Shown: positions 48,285-57,135 of the stretch, one piece after another | Position numbering within the stretch: the first letter of the stretch is position 1 | How the letters are laid out: the number at the start of each line of letters is the position of its first letter | From: Pseudomonadota bacterium | Lineage (GTDB): Bacteria; Myxococcota_A; Polyangia; Polyangiales; Polyangiaceae | Direction of reading: 5' to 3' | Assembly: GCA_023423895.1 (NCBI GenBank) | Contig: JAFAER010000229.1 | Location: 25,758-89,757 of the forward strand | Length of the DNA: 64,000 nt | Notes under the pieces: generated by a model | Databases searched by the model: none | Told to the model about the DNA's origin: nothing | Seen by the model: the letters and a program-made list of their open reading frames with translations, nothing else | Translations under genes and position numbers: made by a program

Positions 48285-48503
48285 GCCCATACCCTCCAGA
48301 CCAATCATCAAGACGATTCCGAATCCGAATATCGATCGCGATCGGGTTGCCCCAGGACGTCTGCCTCCCGACCGCGTCAGCGCGTCACGCACGTCACCTT
48401 CGACCGAGAAGATCGCGGCGCTTCTTCACGCCGAGGCCTGCACTTCCGTGTCGGGCAAGTCGCGGTCGTCCGCACGAGCGCGACGCGGAGCCCGCGCACA
48501 CGT

Positions 48504-50291
48504 CTACTCGACCGTGACGAGCGGCGTGGTGACGAGCTTTCGATACGCCATCCCGCCTGGCGTCCCGTAGCTCACGGCGCGGCCCCAGCCCCACAAGGTC
48601 GCCGTGAACGGGCCTTCGCTCCTCATTCGCTGAAGCCCCGTGCGGCACGCGTTACTTCCGAACTTCTGGCCGGGGCCGAAATCCTTCGAGAGGTCGACGC
48701 GGGTGAACTCGTAGTCACCGCGCGTGCCGACCGGACGAAAGTCCGGCAATGAGGTGCCCGCGCACTCGAGCCAAACGTCCTTGAACTCGCCGCGAGACTT
48801 GGCCCTCACGACGACGAGCGAGGTCTCCGGGTAGGTTGGGTCGGCGTAGAAGCTGTACGAGTTGAGGTACTGACCGGCAGGGACGACGTTGACGAACTCC
48901 GGATCTCCCTGGCCGCCGACATCGACCGGAACGCCGAGGATGGTCCCGTTCCAGCCCGTCATGTACGCGCCCACGTAGATCGGATGATCCGCATCCTGCG
49001 TGCGCACCACGAACGGGTCTCCGGTACCCGTCGCGAAGATCGCCGTCTCGCCCGCCGACATCTCCGTCGGCGCGCCCGGCGGGATCGCCGGGTCGTAGTC
49101 GAGACGCGTCCCGTTACGCCCCGCGACGATGCGGTAGAACATGAGCTCGTGCTCGTTGCCGAGGCGCGGCCGGTACCCGACGCCAACGTATTCCGAGCCC
49201 CATTGCTCGAACGCGGGGATCTGCTGACTCAGCACATCGCACGAGCCCACGGTGTTCGGGAGGTTGACGCAGGTGTGACCGCTGAACACCGCCGTCGGCC
49301 TGGTGGACGTGATGATGCTTCCCGTGAGCTCGATGGCCTGGACGAACTGCAGGGACTGTCCCTTGGCCAAGCGATAGGTCGCTGGCAGCTTTGCGCCCGT
49401 ACCTTCGACGCCGGCTCCGCTTCCGATGTCCACCGACGGAAGGATGGTCACGTCCGTGTCGTCTTCGGACGCAAGGATCTGCGTCGTCGGACTGCCGACG
49501 CTACCCGACGACTCCCACGATCCGACGGCGATGTGCTGCCGCGCCCAGCTGCCGACCGGCAAGAGCAGGGACGCCGAGCTGATGTAGCTCGCCGCGCCGC
49601 CGAACGGGTACATCGTGACCATCGAAATGGGCCGGCTCGCGGTCAAATGGAACGAAGCGCCGAGCCCGGTTCGAGGGATTCTGAACTCCGATAGATGCGC
49701 GGGAACCGCCTCGGACGGGCATGCAACGTGGTTCTGACCAGCCCCGTAGGGCTGCTCCGGATCATGGTCCGCGACGAAGAGAACGACGCTCTCTCCCGGT
49801 GGAATCGGCCCCGTATGCTGCGCGAGCGACGCATCTTCCGGGTTCGTGCGAAACACCGACTTCGAGATGTCGAGGGCCCTGCCCTCACGCTCGAGGGAGA
49901 GCTCCACCGGCTGCGTCGACGTGTTGACGACGAACGCCGCGTAACACGAGTTCTGCTCGTGGGTCGGAGGCTGCTGGAAGTAGAACTCGCAGCCGTTGGA
50001 GCTCTTGTCCTCCGCCGCCGCCGCACAGGGGTCCTGGCACCTCGCGCCGCCACACGCCAGCTCGGGCGGGCAAGTCTCGAGGACATCGCCCGTGCACGCC
50101 TGAACGATGGCTCGGCCGTCGATCGAGCACTGGATCGGGCAATCGCCCGAGTCCACGCCTGCGCCGAAGTCAGGCTTGCGGTCCCCCGAATCGAAGCCGA
50201 CGATGCGGTCCTCGCTGCAGGCGGCGACCGCGCAGAGAAGCGCGACACCGACGACGGACAACGCCGTAACTGTGATTGCCCGAGGCTTCAT
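48504..50291 (-). CDS. IgGFc-binding-like lipoprotein, third family member
   Basis: 595 residues. Lipobox AVAAC near residue 24, a Cys-rich stretch (CPIQCSIDG, QACTGDVLETCPPELACGGARCQDPC), then the IgGFc-binding-type beta domain (VTMYPFGG, SASLLLPVGSW, VGVGYRPRL). Much more diverged than the two copies at 20 and 26 kb. The ATG is four-base overlapped with the stop of the RCC1 gene upstream. Confidence 0.78.
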   Translation of the reverse strand: MKPRAITVTALSVVGVALLCAVAACSEDRIVGFDSGDRKPDFGAGVDSGDCPIQCSIDGRAIVQACTGDVLETCPPELACGGARCQDPCAAAAEDKSSNGCEFYFQQPPTHEQNSCYAAFVVNTSTQPVELSLEREGRALDISKSVFRTNPEDASLAQHTGPIPPGESVVLFVADHDPEQPYGAGQNHVACPSEAVPAHLSEFRIPRTGLGASFHLTASRPISMVTMYPFGGAASYISSASLLLPVGSWARQHIAVGSWESSGSVGSPTTQILASEDDTDVTILPSVDIGSGAGVEGTGAKLPATYRLAKGQSLQFVQAIELTGSIITSTRPTAVFSGHTCVNLPNTVGSCDVLSQQIPAFEQWGSEYVGVGYRPRLGNEHELMFYRIVAGRNGTRLDYDPAIPPGAPTEMSAGETAIFATGTGDPFVVRTQDADHPIYVGAYMTGWNGTILGVPVDVGGQGDPEFVNVVPAGQYLNSYSFYADPTYPETSLVVVRAKSRGEFKDVWLECAGTSLPDFRPVGTRGDYEFTRVDLSKDFGPGQKFGSNACRTGLQRMRSEGPFTATLWGWGRAVSYGTPGGMAYRKLVTTPLVTVE

Positions 50292-51622
50292 GGGAGTACG
50301 ACCTCCACTGGAGCGAGCGCTCTTCCACGGTATTCTCCATTACCGAGTTGACCGTTGTAGTTGCTGCCCCAGCAATAGACTTTGCCAGTCGTCAGAAGTG
50401 CACACGTCGTGTCGGGTGTCGTCCGCACCTGAGCAACAGGCCCTGGCAGACCTTCCACCTTGACGGCGTCGAACGCGTATTCCAGCGTGCCGTCCCCCGC
50501 TTGACCGCTGTCGTTGAGCCCCCAGCAGTACGCATCGCCAGAGACCGACGAAGCACACCATCGATATCGTTGCAGGACCTCAGAGGCAGTCGTGTACGTG
50601 CGCGTCGTCGCGATCTGGACGATGGGCTCCGGTGTGACGATCGGCTCTGGAAGCGCCCGATCGATCGGCGACGACTTCCGTGACAGCGGCGCGCCCCAGC
50701 AGTAGCCCGTGCCTCCCGCGGTCGCGCACGCGTTGTCGTACACGAGGTCGACCGAGACCACTCCGGTGAGCTCGACGTCGAGGGGATTCGGATCCGGAAA
50801 GATCGGCGACAGGCGTCCGATGGGCGGGTTGCCACCCCAGGTCACGAGCGTGCGGTCGTCTCGAAGCACGAACGTCGCCTTCCCGACGGCGAGACCGCGC
50901 ACCGGCGCGCCAGCCGGAACCGGGACCAACGTCGGGAGACCGCCATCTTCCGCCGTCCCGAGCGGACGGAGCTGCGCATTCGCGTTACTTCCCCAGCAAA
51001 CGACGCCGTCGCTGACCGCGGCGCAAGCGGTCGCGTGGCTCACGCCGACCTTCGTCGCCGGCGGCAGGTCGAGCTTCACCGGTGCCCGCTCCGTCGTCAC
51101 GCGCCCATCGGAGCGCAGGAACGGGCCGGTTCCCCAGCACCACACGCCGCCGCCGTCATCGACCGCGCACGTATGATCGAGCGATACGACATGCGAGAGA
51201 CCGACGACGCGCGCGGCGTTCGCGCTGTCGACCGTGGACGCGTCCTCGCCGCGCCCGAGCTGGCCCGCGTCGTTCGCGCCCCAGCATGCGACCGTACCGT
51301 CGTCGAGCAAGGCGCAGAAGCCTTGGCTGCGATCTTCGACGTCGGCGCCGAGCGTCGTCACGAGCGCGATCGCGCACGGCTTCGATGTGCACTCGATCGG
51401 AAGCGGCCCGGCGTCGGTGGTGCCCGCCTCGCGGAACGTGGGTGCATCCACCGACGCATCGTCATTGCTGCGGGCGTCGGCCGTGTCGATCGGGTCCGGC
51501 TCGCGCGCCGTGCCCTCGTTGCTCGCGCAGCTCGCTACCGCACCCGCGACAGCAAGGATGGCGGCCACGACGAGCGCCCGCGCGCGGCTCCGGTCAAGGC
51601 GATGTCGTCTTGTGAAGTGCAT
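50288..51622 (-). CDS. RCC1-repeat lipoprotein
   Basis: 444 residues from ATG 51622. Lipobox VASC near residue 31, an acidic linker, then six RCC1-like blades with the pattern C-A-x-x-x-x-G-x-V-x-C-W-G (for example CALLDDGTVACWG, TCAVDDGGGVWCWG, TCALLTTGKVYCWG). Forms a beta-propeller at the surface. The start lies inside the upstream gene (29-base overlap). Confidence 0.82.
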   Translation of the reverse strand: MHFTRRHRLDRSRARALVVAAILAVAGAVASCASNEGTAREPDPIDTADARSNDDASVDAPTFREAGTTDAGPLPIECTSKPCAIALVTTLGADVEDRSQGFCALLDDGTVACWGANDAGQLGRGEDASTVDSANAARVVGLSHVVSLDHTCAVDDGGGVWCWGTGPFLRSDGRVTTERAPVKLDLPPATKVGVSHATACAAVSDGVVCWGSNANAQLRPLGTAEDGGLPTLVPVPAGAPVRGLAVGKATFVLRDDRTLVTWGGNPPIGRLSPIFPDPNPLDVELTGVVSVDLVYDNACATAGGTGYCWGAPLSRKSSPIDRALPEPIVTPEPIVQIATTRTYTTASEVLQRYRWCASSVSGDAYCWGLNDSGQAGDGTLEYAFDAVKVEGLPGPVAQVRTTPDTTCALLTTGKVYCWGSNYNGQLGNGEYRGRALAPVEVVLP

Positions 51623-53048
51623 ACCGGGCTCCAATCGCCCAGAGGTTGTCGTTGGACGCGCCGCGCACCTGGTGGAGCGGCACGTCGATGGGAACACCGT
51701 CGAGCACGGACGAAGAGATCCGGTACGTGCCCGAGTCCACGGAGTTGTCCTTCGGCATGCGAAGACCGCGACCCGTGCTCCAGGCACCGGGGTTGTTCTC
51801 GATCTGGAGAATGAGCCCCCACCCGCTCGCCCACGCATGCGCGTCGCCGACCCAGACCGAATTCAGGAGCAGCGCGCCGAACTCGGTGCTCGGGACGGAC
51901 AGTTTTGCGATCTGGTTGCGCCTGGCGAGGCCGCCGTCCTCCGATGTCACGTACGCCAGCGAATTCCCTCCCAGGATGCCGACCATCGCGTTCTGCCCCG
52001 CCGACGAAGAGCTCGTCAGCCAGCCGACGTCCTCCCAGGCCGACGTCATATCGGTCTTGCCGATCGGAAGCGTGTCCTCGAGAGGCACCGTCCCCGGCTT
52101 CCGACTGCACGCGGACGTGTACGACACGTTCTCGCCGATGACCGTGTCGACGAGCCGGTCATACCCTTGCGTCGACTTGTGGATGACGATCGGACAGGCG
52201 AAGTCGCGCATCTGGGCGGGCTTGGTCCCGTTCGCGTCGTAGCGAATCCTGCCGCCCGCGAACCACACGTCTTCGGGGCTCGACCCGCTGGCGCCGAAGA
52301 CGTAGGTCGTGTCTGCCAGCGCGTCGGCGTCCTCGATGATGTATTCGGCGACCCACGCGGGCGCACCGCCATCCTCGCTCGTCCGACGGAAGATCGTGTT
52401 CGCGTACCACGCGTAGACGTCGTCGCCGGAGGTCCCCCACACGCCGAGCGCAGGGACGATCGCCCTCTCTCCACTGTTGGGGTGGTAGTAGTAACCGAGG
52501 CCGTGGTCGTGCGCGGCGACGGGGTCACGGCTGTTGTCGTCGAGCCGCTCACGTTCCCACGACCACGGCGATGACGGCGTCGCACGCGCGCCGCGATAGA
52601 TGAAGCTCGGCGCAGCGCCGAAATAGACTTCGTTCTCGTTCGGCGCCCAGATCTTGCCGGCGAACTGGCCGAAGCCGTATTCGTTCTGGCTATTGTCGTC
52701 GATGTAACTCCACGTCTTCGCCGACTCGTCCCACTCGAGGACTTTGACGCCGAGCGTGCGGCTCTCCGCGATCGCGAAGGCACGGCTCGCGAACGGCCAG
52801 ATGTCCTTCAACACCAGGTCGCCGTCGGGCAGCGGTGTGATGCACCAACCTGCTTCGCTGCAGGACCCGTCGCGCGACGATGCATCGCGGATCGGACTCG
52901 AACCGTCGTCGGTGTCGGGTCCGCCGTCGGAGACCGGGTTCGGCGGTGGCTCGGCGCCGGGCGGCAGCGGCGCGTCGTCCGCCGCTGCACAGGCCACGAC
53001 GGCGGCGACGCCGACCGATGCGCAGGCGAGCAAAAATGCGCGTCTCAT
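51594..53048 (-). CDS. Propeller-like surface lipoprotein
   Basis: 484 residues from ATG 53048. Signal and lipobox VVAC near residue 20, Pro/Asp-rich linker, then beta-rich repeats with ALGVWGTSGDDVYAWYA and SGSSPEDVWFAGG, which are propeller blade patterns seen in Myxococcota. Cys residues are few. Start and stop both overlap neighbours: ATGA with the upstream gene, 29 bases with RCC1. Confidence 0.72.
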   Translation of the reverse strand: MRRAFLLACASVGVAAVVACAAADDAPLPPGAEPPPNPVSDGGPDTDDGSSPIRDASSRDGSCSEAGWCITPLPDGDLVLKDIWPFASRAFAIAESRTLGVKVLEWDESAKTWSYIDDNSQNEYGFGQFAGKIWAPNENEVYFGAAPSFIYRGARATPSSPWSWERERLDDNSRDPVAAHDHGLGYYYHPNSGERAIVPALGVWGTSGDDVYAWYANTIFRRTSEDGGAPAWVAEYIIEDADALADTTYVFGASGSSPEDVWFAGGRIRYDANGTKPAQMRDFACPIVIHKSTQGYDRLVDTVIGENVSYTSACSRKPGTVPLEDTLPIGKTDMTSAWEDVGWLTSSSSAGQNAMVGILGGNSLAYVTSEDGGLARRNQIAKLSVPSTEFGALLLNSVWVGDAHAWASGWGLILQIENNPGAWSTGRGLRMPKDNSVDSGTYRISSSVLDGVPIDVPLHQVRGASNDNLWAIGARYALHKTTSP

Positions 53049-54229
53049 GGCTTTCCTCCGAGAGCGAGAAGGACACCCCGCCCCCCGATCCAGACCTGTC
53101 CCGGCCCCGGCGACCACACGGCACCGAGATCGGGTCGGCGGTCGCCGAGACCGGCGATCTTCACGCGCGACCAGCGCGTGCCGTCGAAGTGAACGACGAC
53201 ACCCGCGTTCCCCACGGCCCAGACGTCCGTCGAGGACGTGCCCCAAACGGCATTCAGGTTTGCGTTGGTCGGCACGTCCGGAACCACGTCCCCGCGCAGC
53301 GGATCGCCGGTGTAACGGAGAATGGTCCCCGTCCCGCCGACCGCCCAGACGTCCGTGTTCGAGGCCGCCCACACACCGGCGAGCCCGGTCCACGTCGGCG
53401 CATGCAGCTGCGTCGCGATCGGTGCGTCGCCATCTGCGTTCGTGATCCGGACCACCGCGCCAAGATCGCCGACGGCCCAGATGGTCCCCGCCGAGGCACC
53501 GTGGATGCTCCGGATCTGCCGACACGGGCTGACCGGACATGCGGAGGGCGGCGCGCCGGGAAGGATCTCGAGCTCCGACGACGGAGTGACACGCAGACGC
53601 CACAACGTTTCCCCTGCGGCGAACCAGAGCGCCTCCGACGCTGGCGTTCCCCACGCCGCCGTGACGAATCGACCGCCGTTGAAGCCGGACGGCAAACTCT
53701 TGGCGCGGAGCGACCAACCGTCCGGCGTGACGCCACCGTCCCCCGCAGCGCCGAAGCCACGAGCGTAGATGTGCTCGACCAGCCCGAACGTGACCTCTCC
53801 CGAGTCGAGTGGCCAGACCGCGCGCAGCGACTCCTGTGTCCCGACGTCGGACGTCTTCCATGACGTACCGTCGTAATGGGCCACCGCGCCGGCGGCGCCC
53901 GCAACCCAGATATCGCTCGGCGAACGGCCGTTGATGGCCTGGATCCGTACCTGCCAGTTCATCCCTGCCGTGGGACTGACGGGATCGAACGGACCGTTCA
54001 GGCAAAGAACGTCCGGGGTGCACATCGACGGAAAGAACTCGCAGTCGTCCGTCGTGCAGGCTCCGGCTTCGGCGTCGCCAGGCCCAGCATCTCCACCGGG
54101 AGCGACCACCCCGGGCGGCGGCTCGACGAAGCCCGGCTCTTCGTCGGAGGCGCACGCCCCGAGGAGCGCGCTTGCCGCGCCACAGGAAAGGGCGATGACC
54201 GCCGCAACGCGACTCCGCCGCGCCGTCAT
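53045..54229 (-). CDS. Beta-propeller lipoprotein (DVWAVG repeats)
   Basis: 394 residues from ATG 54229. Lipobox LLGAC near residue 26, then at least five blades of the form VWGxSxxDVWAVGxxGxVVHxDG (for example GVWAASNTDVWAVGGTG, AVWGTSSTDVWAVGNAG). This repeat is common in myxobacterial surface lipoproteins. Ends LLALGGKP; the last codon overlaps the next ATG. Confidence 0.8.
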   Translation of the reverse strand: MTARRSRVAAVIALSCGAASALLGACASDEEPGFVEPPPGVVAPGGDAGPGDAEAGACTTDDCEFFPSMCTPDVLCLNGPFDPVSPTAGMNWQVRIQAINGRSPSDIWVAGAAGAVAHYDGTSWKTSDVGTQESLRAVWPLDSGEVTFGLVEHIYARGFGAAGDGGVTPDGWSLRAKSLPSGFNGGRFVTAAWGTPASEALWFAAGETLWRLRVTPSSELEILPGAPPSACPVSPCRQIRSIHGASAGTIWAVGDLGAVVRITNADGDAPIATQLHAPTWTGLAGVWAASNTDVWAVGGTGTILRYTGDPLRGDVVPDVPTNANLNAVWGTSSTDVWAVGNAGVVVHFDGTRWSRVKIAGLGDRRPDLGAVWSPGPGQVWIGGRGVLLALGGKP

Positions 54230-55392
54230 TGGGTCACGACCTCCGGGCCTTCCGGGCAAGGCTCCACCACGCACCGGCCGCCGACACATGCCTGGCCCGC
54301 CACGGCATCGCAGCGGATGCCGCATCCGCCGCAATTGCGTGGATCGTTGTTCGTGTTGACTTCGCAGCCGTCGGACGGGCTGTTGTTGCAATCGGCGGAG
54401 CCCAGCGAGCAAGCCATCTCGCACGTTCCGTAGCTGCAAACTCCCTTACCGCCGGCAACGGATGCGCACTGAACCCCGCAGGCGCCGCAATTGAGCGGGT
54501 CCGATCGGAGATCGACGCAGTCGCCGGTACCGTTGAGCCAATCGCAATACGTCAGGCCCGCCGGGCACATGCATTGAGGCACCTGGTTCCTGTCGCGACG
54601 GCACAATTGGCCAGCCGGACAGACGTCCCCGCACGCACCGCAGTTCTCCTCCGTGCCCAGGGCGGTTTCGCACCCGTTCGGGTCCATCGACTTGTCGCAG
54701 TCGGCGAATCCCTTCGTGCACTTCAACTTGTCGCACTGGCCCGCGCTGCAGCCGTAATAGGCATTCGGGTACTCTGGAGCGCCGTCGCCTGTCGGGTCGC
54801 AAGTGACGCCACACGTGCCGCAGTTGTTGTCGTCGTTCCTGACGACGACGCAGCTACCACTGCAGTAGGTTTGGCCGGAAGGGCAGCCGCACGCGGACTG
54901 AGGCGGATCGTAGTCTTGTTGCTCCAGACAAGGCCGTTTCGGATCCCTGCACTTCGTATTGCACGATCCGCAGTGGTCGTTGTCTTCCGCGCGGAGCTCA
55001 CAGCCATTGTCGAGGATGCCGTCGCAATCGAAGTAGGGATAGTTGCACCGAATCGAGCAGGCCCCCTCGATACAAGCAAACGACTCCTTGTTGCTCCCCG
55101 AGGGACATTCGACCCCGCACGCGCCACAGTTGTTCAAGTCCGTCCAGATGTTCACGTCGCACGGGAAGCGCGAGCTCGGACACGTGGTCCAGCCTGGCGG
55201 GCACTTGTTCGACGGACAGTAGGAGATGAGCCCGCGCTCGCCGGCCGCGTCACCGCCGGCGTCGCCAGGGATGAAGCCGCCAGGATCAGGGGAGTTGTTC
55301 TCCCCGGGACCGAGCGACGTCCGGCTCGAACAGGAGGGCGCAAAGGCCACGAGCGGGATGGCCAAGAGCGGCCACGCGATACGGATTCTCAC
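54226..55392 (-). CDS. Cys-rich Stig1-like lipoprotein
   Basis: 388 residues from GTG 55392 with AAGGAG seven bases upstream. Lipobox APSC near residue 20, then six modules of the type NCGACGVxC (NCGACGVEC, HCGSCNTKC, NCGTCGVTC, NCGACGDVC, NCGACGVQC, NCGGCGIRC) separated by CPSGQTYCSG-type stretches, as in Stig1-like repeats. Probably disulfide-rich and extracellular. It is the first lipoprotein gene after the anti-sigma gene (34-base gap). Confidence 0.8.
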   Translation of the reverse strand: MRIRIAWPLLAIPLVAFAPSCSSRTSLGPGENNSPDPGGFIPGDAGGDAAGERGLISYCPSNKCPPGWTTCPSSRFPCDVNIWTDLNNCGACGVECPSGSNKESFACIEGACSIRCNYPYFDCDGILDNGCELRAEDNDHCGSCNTKCRDPKRPCLEQQDYDPPQSACGCPSGQTYCSGSCVVVRNDDNNCGTCGVTCDPTGDGAPEYPNAYYGCSAGQCDKLKCTKGFADCDKSMDPNGCETALGTEENCGACGDVCPAGQLCRRDRNQVPQCMCPAGLTYCDWLNGTGDCVDLRSDPLNCGACGVQCASVAGGKGVCSYGTCEMACSLGSADCNNSPSDGCEVNTNNDPRNCGGCGIRCDAVAGQACVGGRCVVEPCPEGPEVVTQ

Positions 55393-55426
55393 GGGGAGTC
55401 TCCTTGTGGGTCGAACACGTGGACCC

Positions 55427-56326
55427 TCACGGAACGGGCGTAGGCGCGGGGTTGTCGCCGGTCCCCAACGTCGAGGCGACACGCCTCGCGAACAGGCCAT
55501 GCGGATGCTCCTGGAGGAACCGCTCGCCCAGGCGGCGGGCCTCGGCCATTCGCCCAGCTCGAGCGAGCGCCTCGACGCGCAGGACCGACACCTCGACGGA
55601 GAACGCTCCCCGCGGGAACTCGCCTTCGTAGGAGTCGAGGATCGCGAGCGTGCGTGCCGCATCGCCCGCTGCGAGTGCAGCGCGCGCGGCGGTCATCCGT
55701 TCGACCTCTCGGCCCAAGGTCGACGTCGAATGCGACGTAGAATGGGCAGGCGCCTTGGAGCGAGCAGCCTCGGCGCCGAGCGCGACGGCCGAGGAAGTGG
55801 CGTGCGGTGTGCCCGTGCCGGTCGCGTGCGCCCGCGGGAGCTCCGTCGGACGAGGTGCGGGCGCGAAGACCGATGGCCCCGGCGGCGAAGCGTGCAAGGA
55901 CGGCGGCGCGGGATCGGCGACCGCACCCTCGGAGCCAGCCATCGGGGGCGGCGCAGCGGTCGCGAGCGTCGCGACCTTGCCCGGAGCCTCGTCGCTTGCG
56001 GACGGCTCCGGCTCTCCGTAAACCGTCGCCGCAGGGTTCACCGGTAATGCCGCCGTGCGCGGGGGCTCCTCCGTTCGTCCCGAGAGGAGGGCCATGCCGC
56101 CTCCAATGACGAGCGCGAGGCCGACGAGATACACGGAGGCGCCCGTACGCACGCGCCAAAGCGACGGACGGAGAGTCGCGCTGCTCGTCGGCTCGAGGGC
56201 GAGCCTGGCAAATACCCGCTCCTTGCCTCCCGGAGGGGGCACGTCGTCGCGCGAAGAGTCGATGACGTCCCGGACCGCTTGCTCGCGTTGCGCCTTCAGA
56301 AGCGCCTCATGATCGAGATCGGACAC
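55427..56326 (-). CDS. Probable membrane anti-sigma factor with periplasmic TPR-like end
   Basis: 299 residues from GTG. A charged cytosolic part (1-60), one transmembrane helix (about 65-84, ASVYLVGLALVIGGGMALL), a Pro/Ala/Ser-rich periplasmic linker, and helical repeats near the C terminus (AALAAGDAARTLAILDSYEGEFP, ARAGRMAEARRLGERFL) like TPRs. No HxxxCxxC zinc motif, so not a ZAS-type anti-sigma. The gene starts one base after the sigma gene stop, which is the reason for the functional call. Confidence 0.72.
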   Translation of the reverse strand: MSDLDHEALLKAQREQAVRDVIDSSRDDVPPPGGKERVFARLALEPTSSATLRPSLWRVRTGASVYLVGLALVIGGGMALLSGRTEEPPRTAALPVNPAATVYGEPEPSASDEAPGKVATLATAAPPPMAGSEGAVADPAPPSLHASPPGPSVFAPAPRPTELPRAHATGTGTPHATSSAVALGAEAARSKAPAHSTSHSTSTLGREVERMTAARAALAAGDAARTLAILDSYEGEFPRGAFSVEVSVLRVEALARAGRMAEARRLGERFLQEHPHGLFARRVASTLGTGDNPAPTPVP

Positions 56327-56327
56327 G

Positions 56328-56867
56328 TCAGACTCCTTGCTTGCGCGCCTGAAGGCGGGAGATTGCGGCGTCGAGCTCTTCGCGTGCGCGCCTCAAACGA
56401 GAGACGACCGTGGTGAGCGGCGCCTCCACGATGGTCGCGATCTCCGCGAGCGGGAGCTCCTCGAGGACGTGGAGGATGAAGACGACCCGGAGCTCGTCGG
56501 CCATGTTGGCGAGGATCTCGTCGAGCACGGCCCGGGCCTGGGCGCGGTCCAGACGCGCCTCCACCGTCGGGAGGTCGATCCGGGAGTCGGGCGCTTCGTC
56601 TTCAGGGACCTCGCGAAGCTTGGCGCGTGCGCGGCGTGCGTTGGCGGCGACGCGCATGAGCGTACCGAACAGGAACTGGCGCTCCTTGCCCGCTTCGATG
56701 CTTTCGAGCTTGCGCGCGACGATGATGAAGACCTGCTGGGTCGCGTCGTCCGTTTCCGGCGGGCGGACCCCGAGCCTTCGGAGCGAGCGCCACACGAACT
56801 CGTAGTGCTCGTCCACGATGGCGCGAAGCACCTCGTCAGCGGAACGCGCTTTCACGCGGCTGGCCAA
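56328..56867 (-). CDS. ECF-type RNA polymerase sigma factor
   Basis: About 179 residues. Sigma-2 region: DDATQQVFIIVARKL and LFGTLMRVAANARRAR. Sigma-4 region: MADELRVVFILHVLEELPLAEIATIV then TTVVSRLRRAREEL. The start is uncertain: TTG 56867 has a GGGGGG stretch just upstream, GTG 56855 is closer to the sigma-2 domain, and the frame stays open to 57395. It is coupled to the anti-sigma gene and heads the chain of lipoprotein genes. Confidence 0.88.
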   Translation of the reverse strand: MASRVKARSADEVLRAIVDEHYEFVWRSLRRLGVRPPETDDATQQVFIIVARKLESIEAGKERQFLFGTLMRVAANARRARAKLREVPEDEAPDSRIDLPTVEARLDRAQARAVLDEILANMADELRVVFILHVLEELPLAEIATIVEAPLTTVVSRLRRAREELDAAISRLQARKQGV

Positions 56868-57135
56868 GTCGCCCCCCGGAGATGTACGTGCGATTTCGGA
56901 CGTGGCAGCCACGAGCAACGACTCCAACTCGAGCAATGTCGACGCAGCTCGGGCGGAGTACGAAAAAATGCGTCCCCCCGTGAGGACCTCGGCCTCGCGC
57001 CACCATTCCCGGAGGAAATAGCCCTGCTCTCGCCGGGATTGGGGCCCGATCCGTAAGAGCTCGAGCTTCGTCCCGCATGCCGGCAGAGCTTGCCACCCGC
57101 GTCCCGCGCCGGGCGCCTCGAGGACATGACGGATC

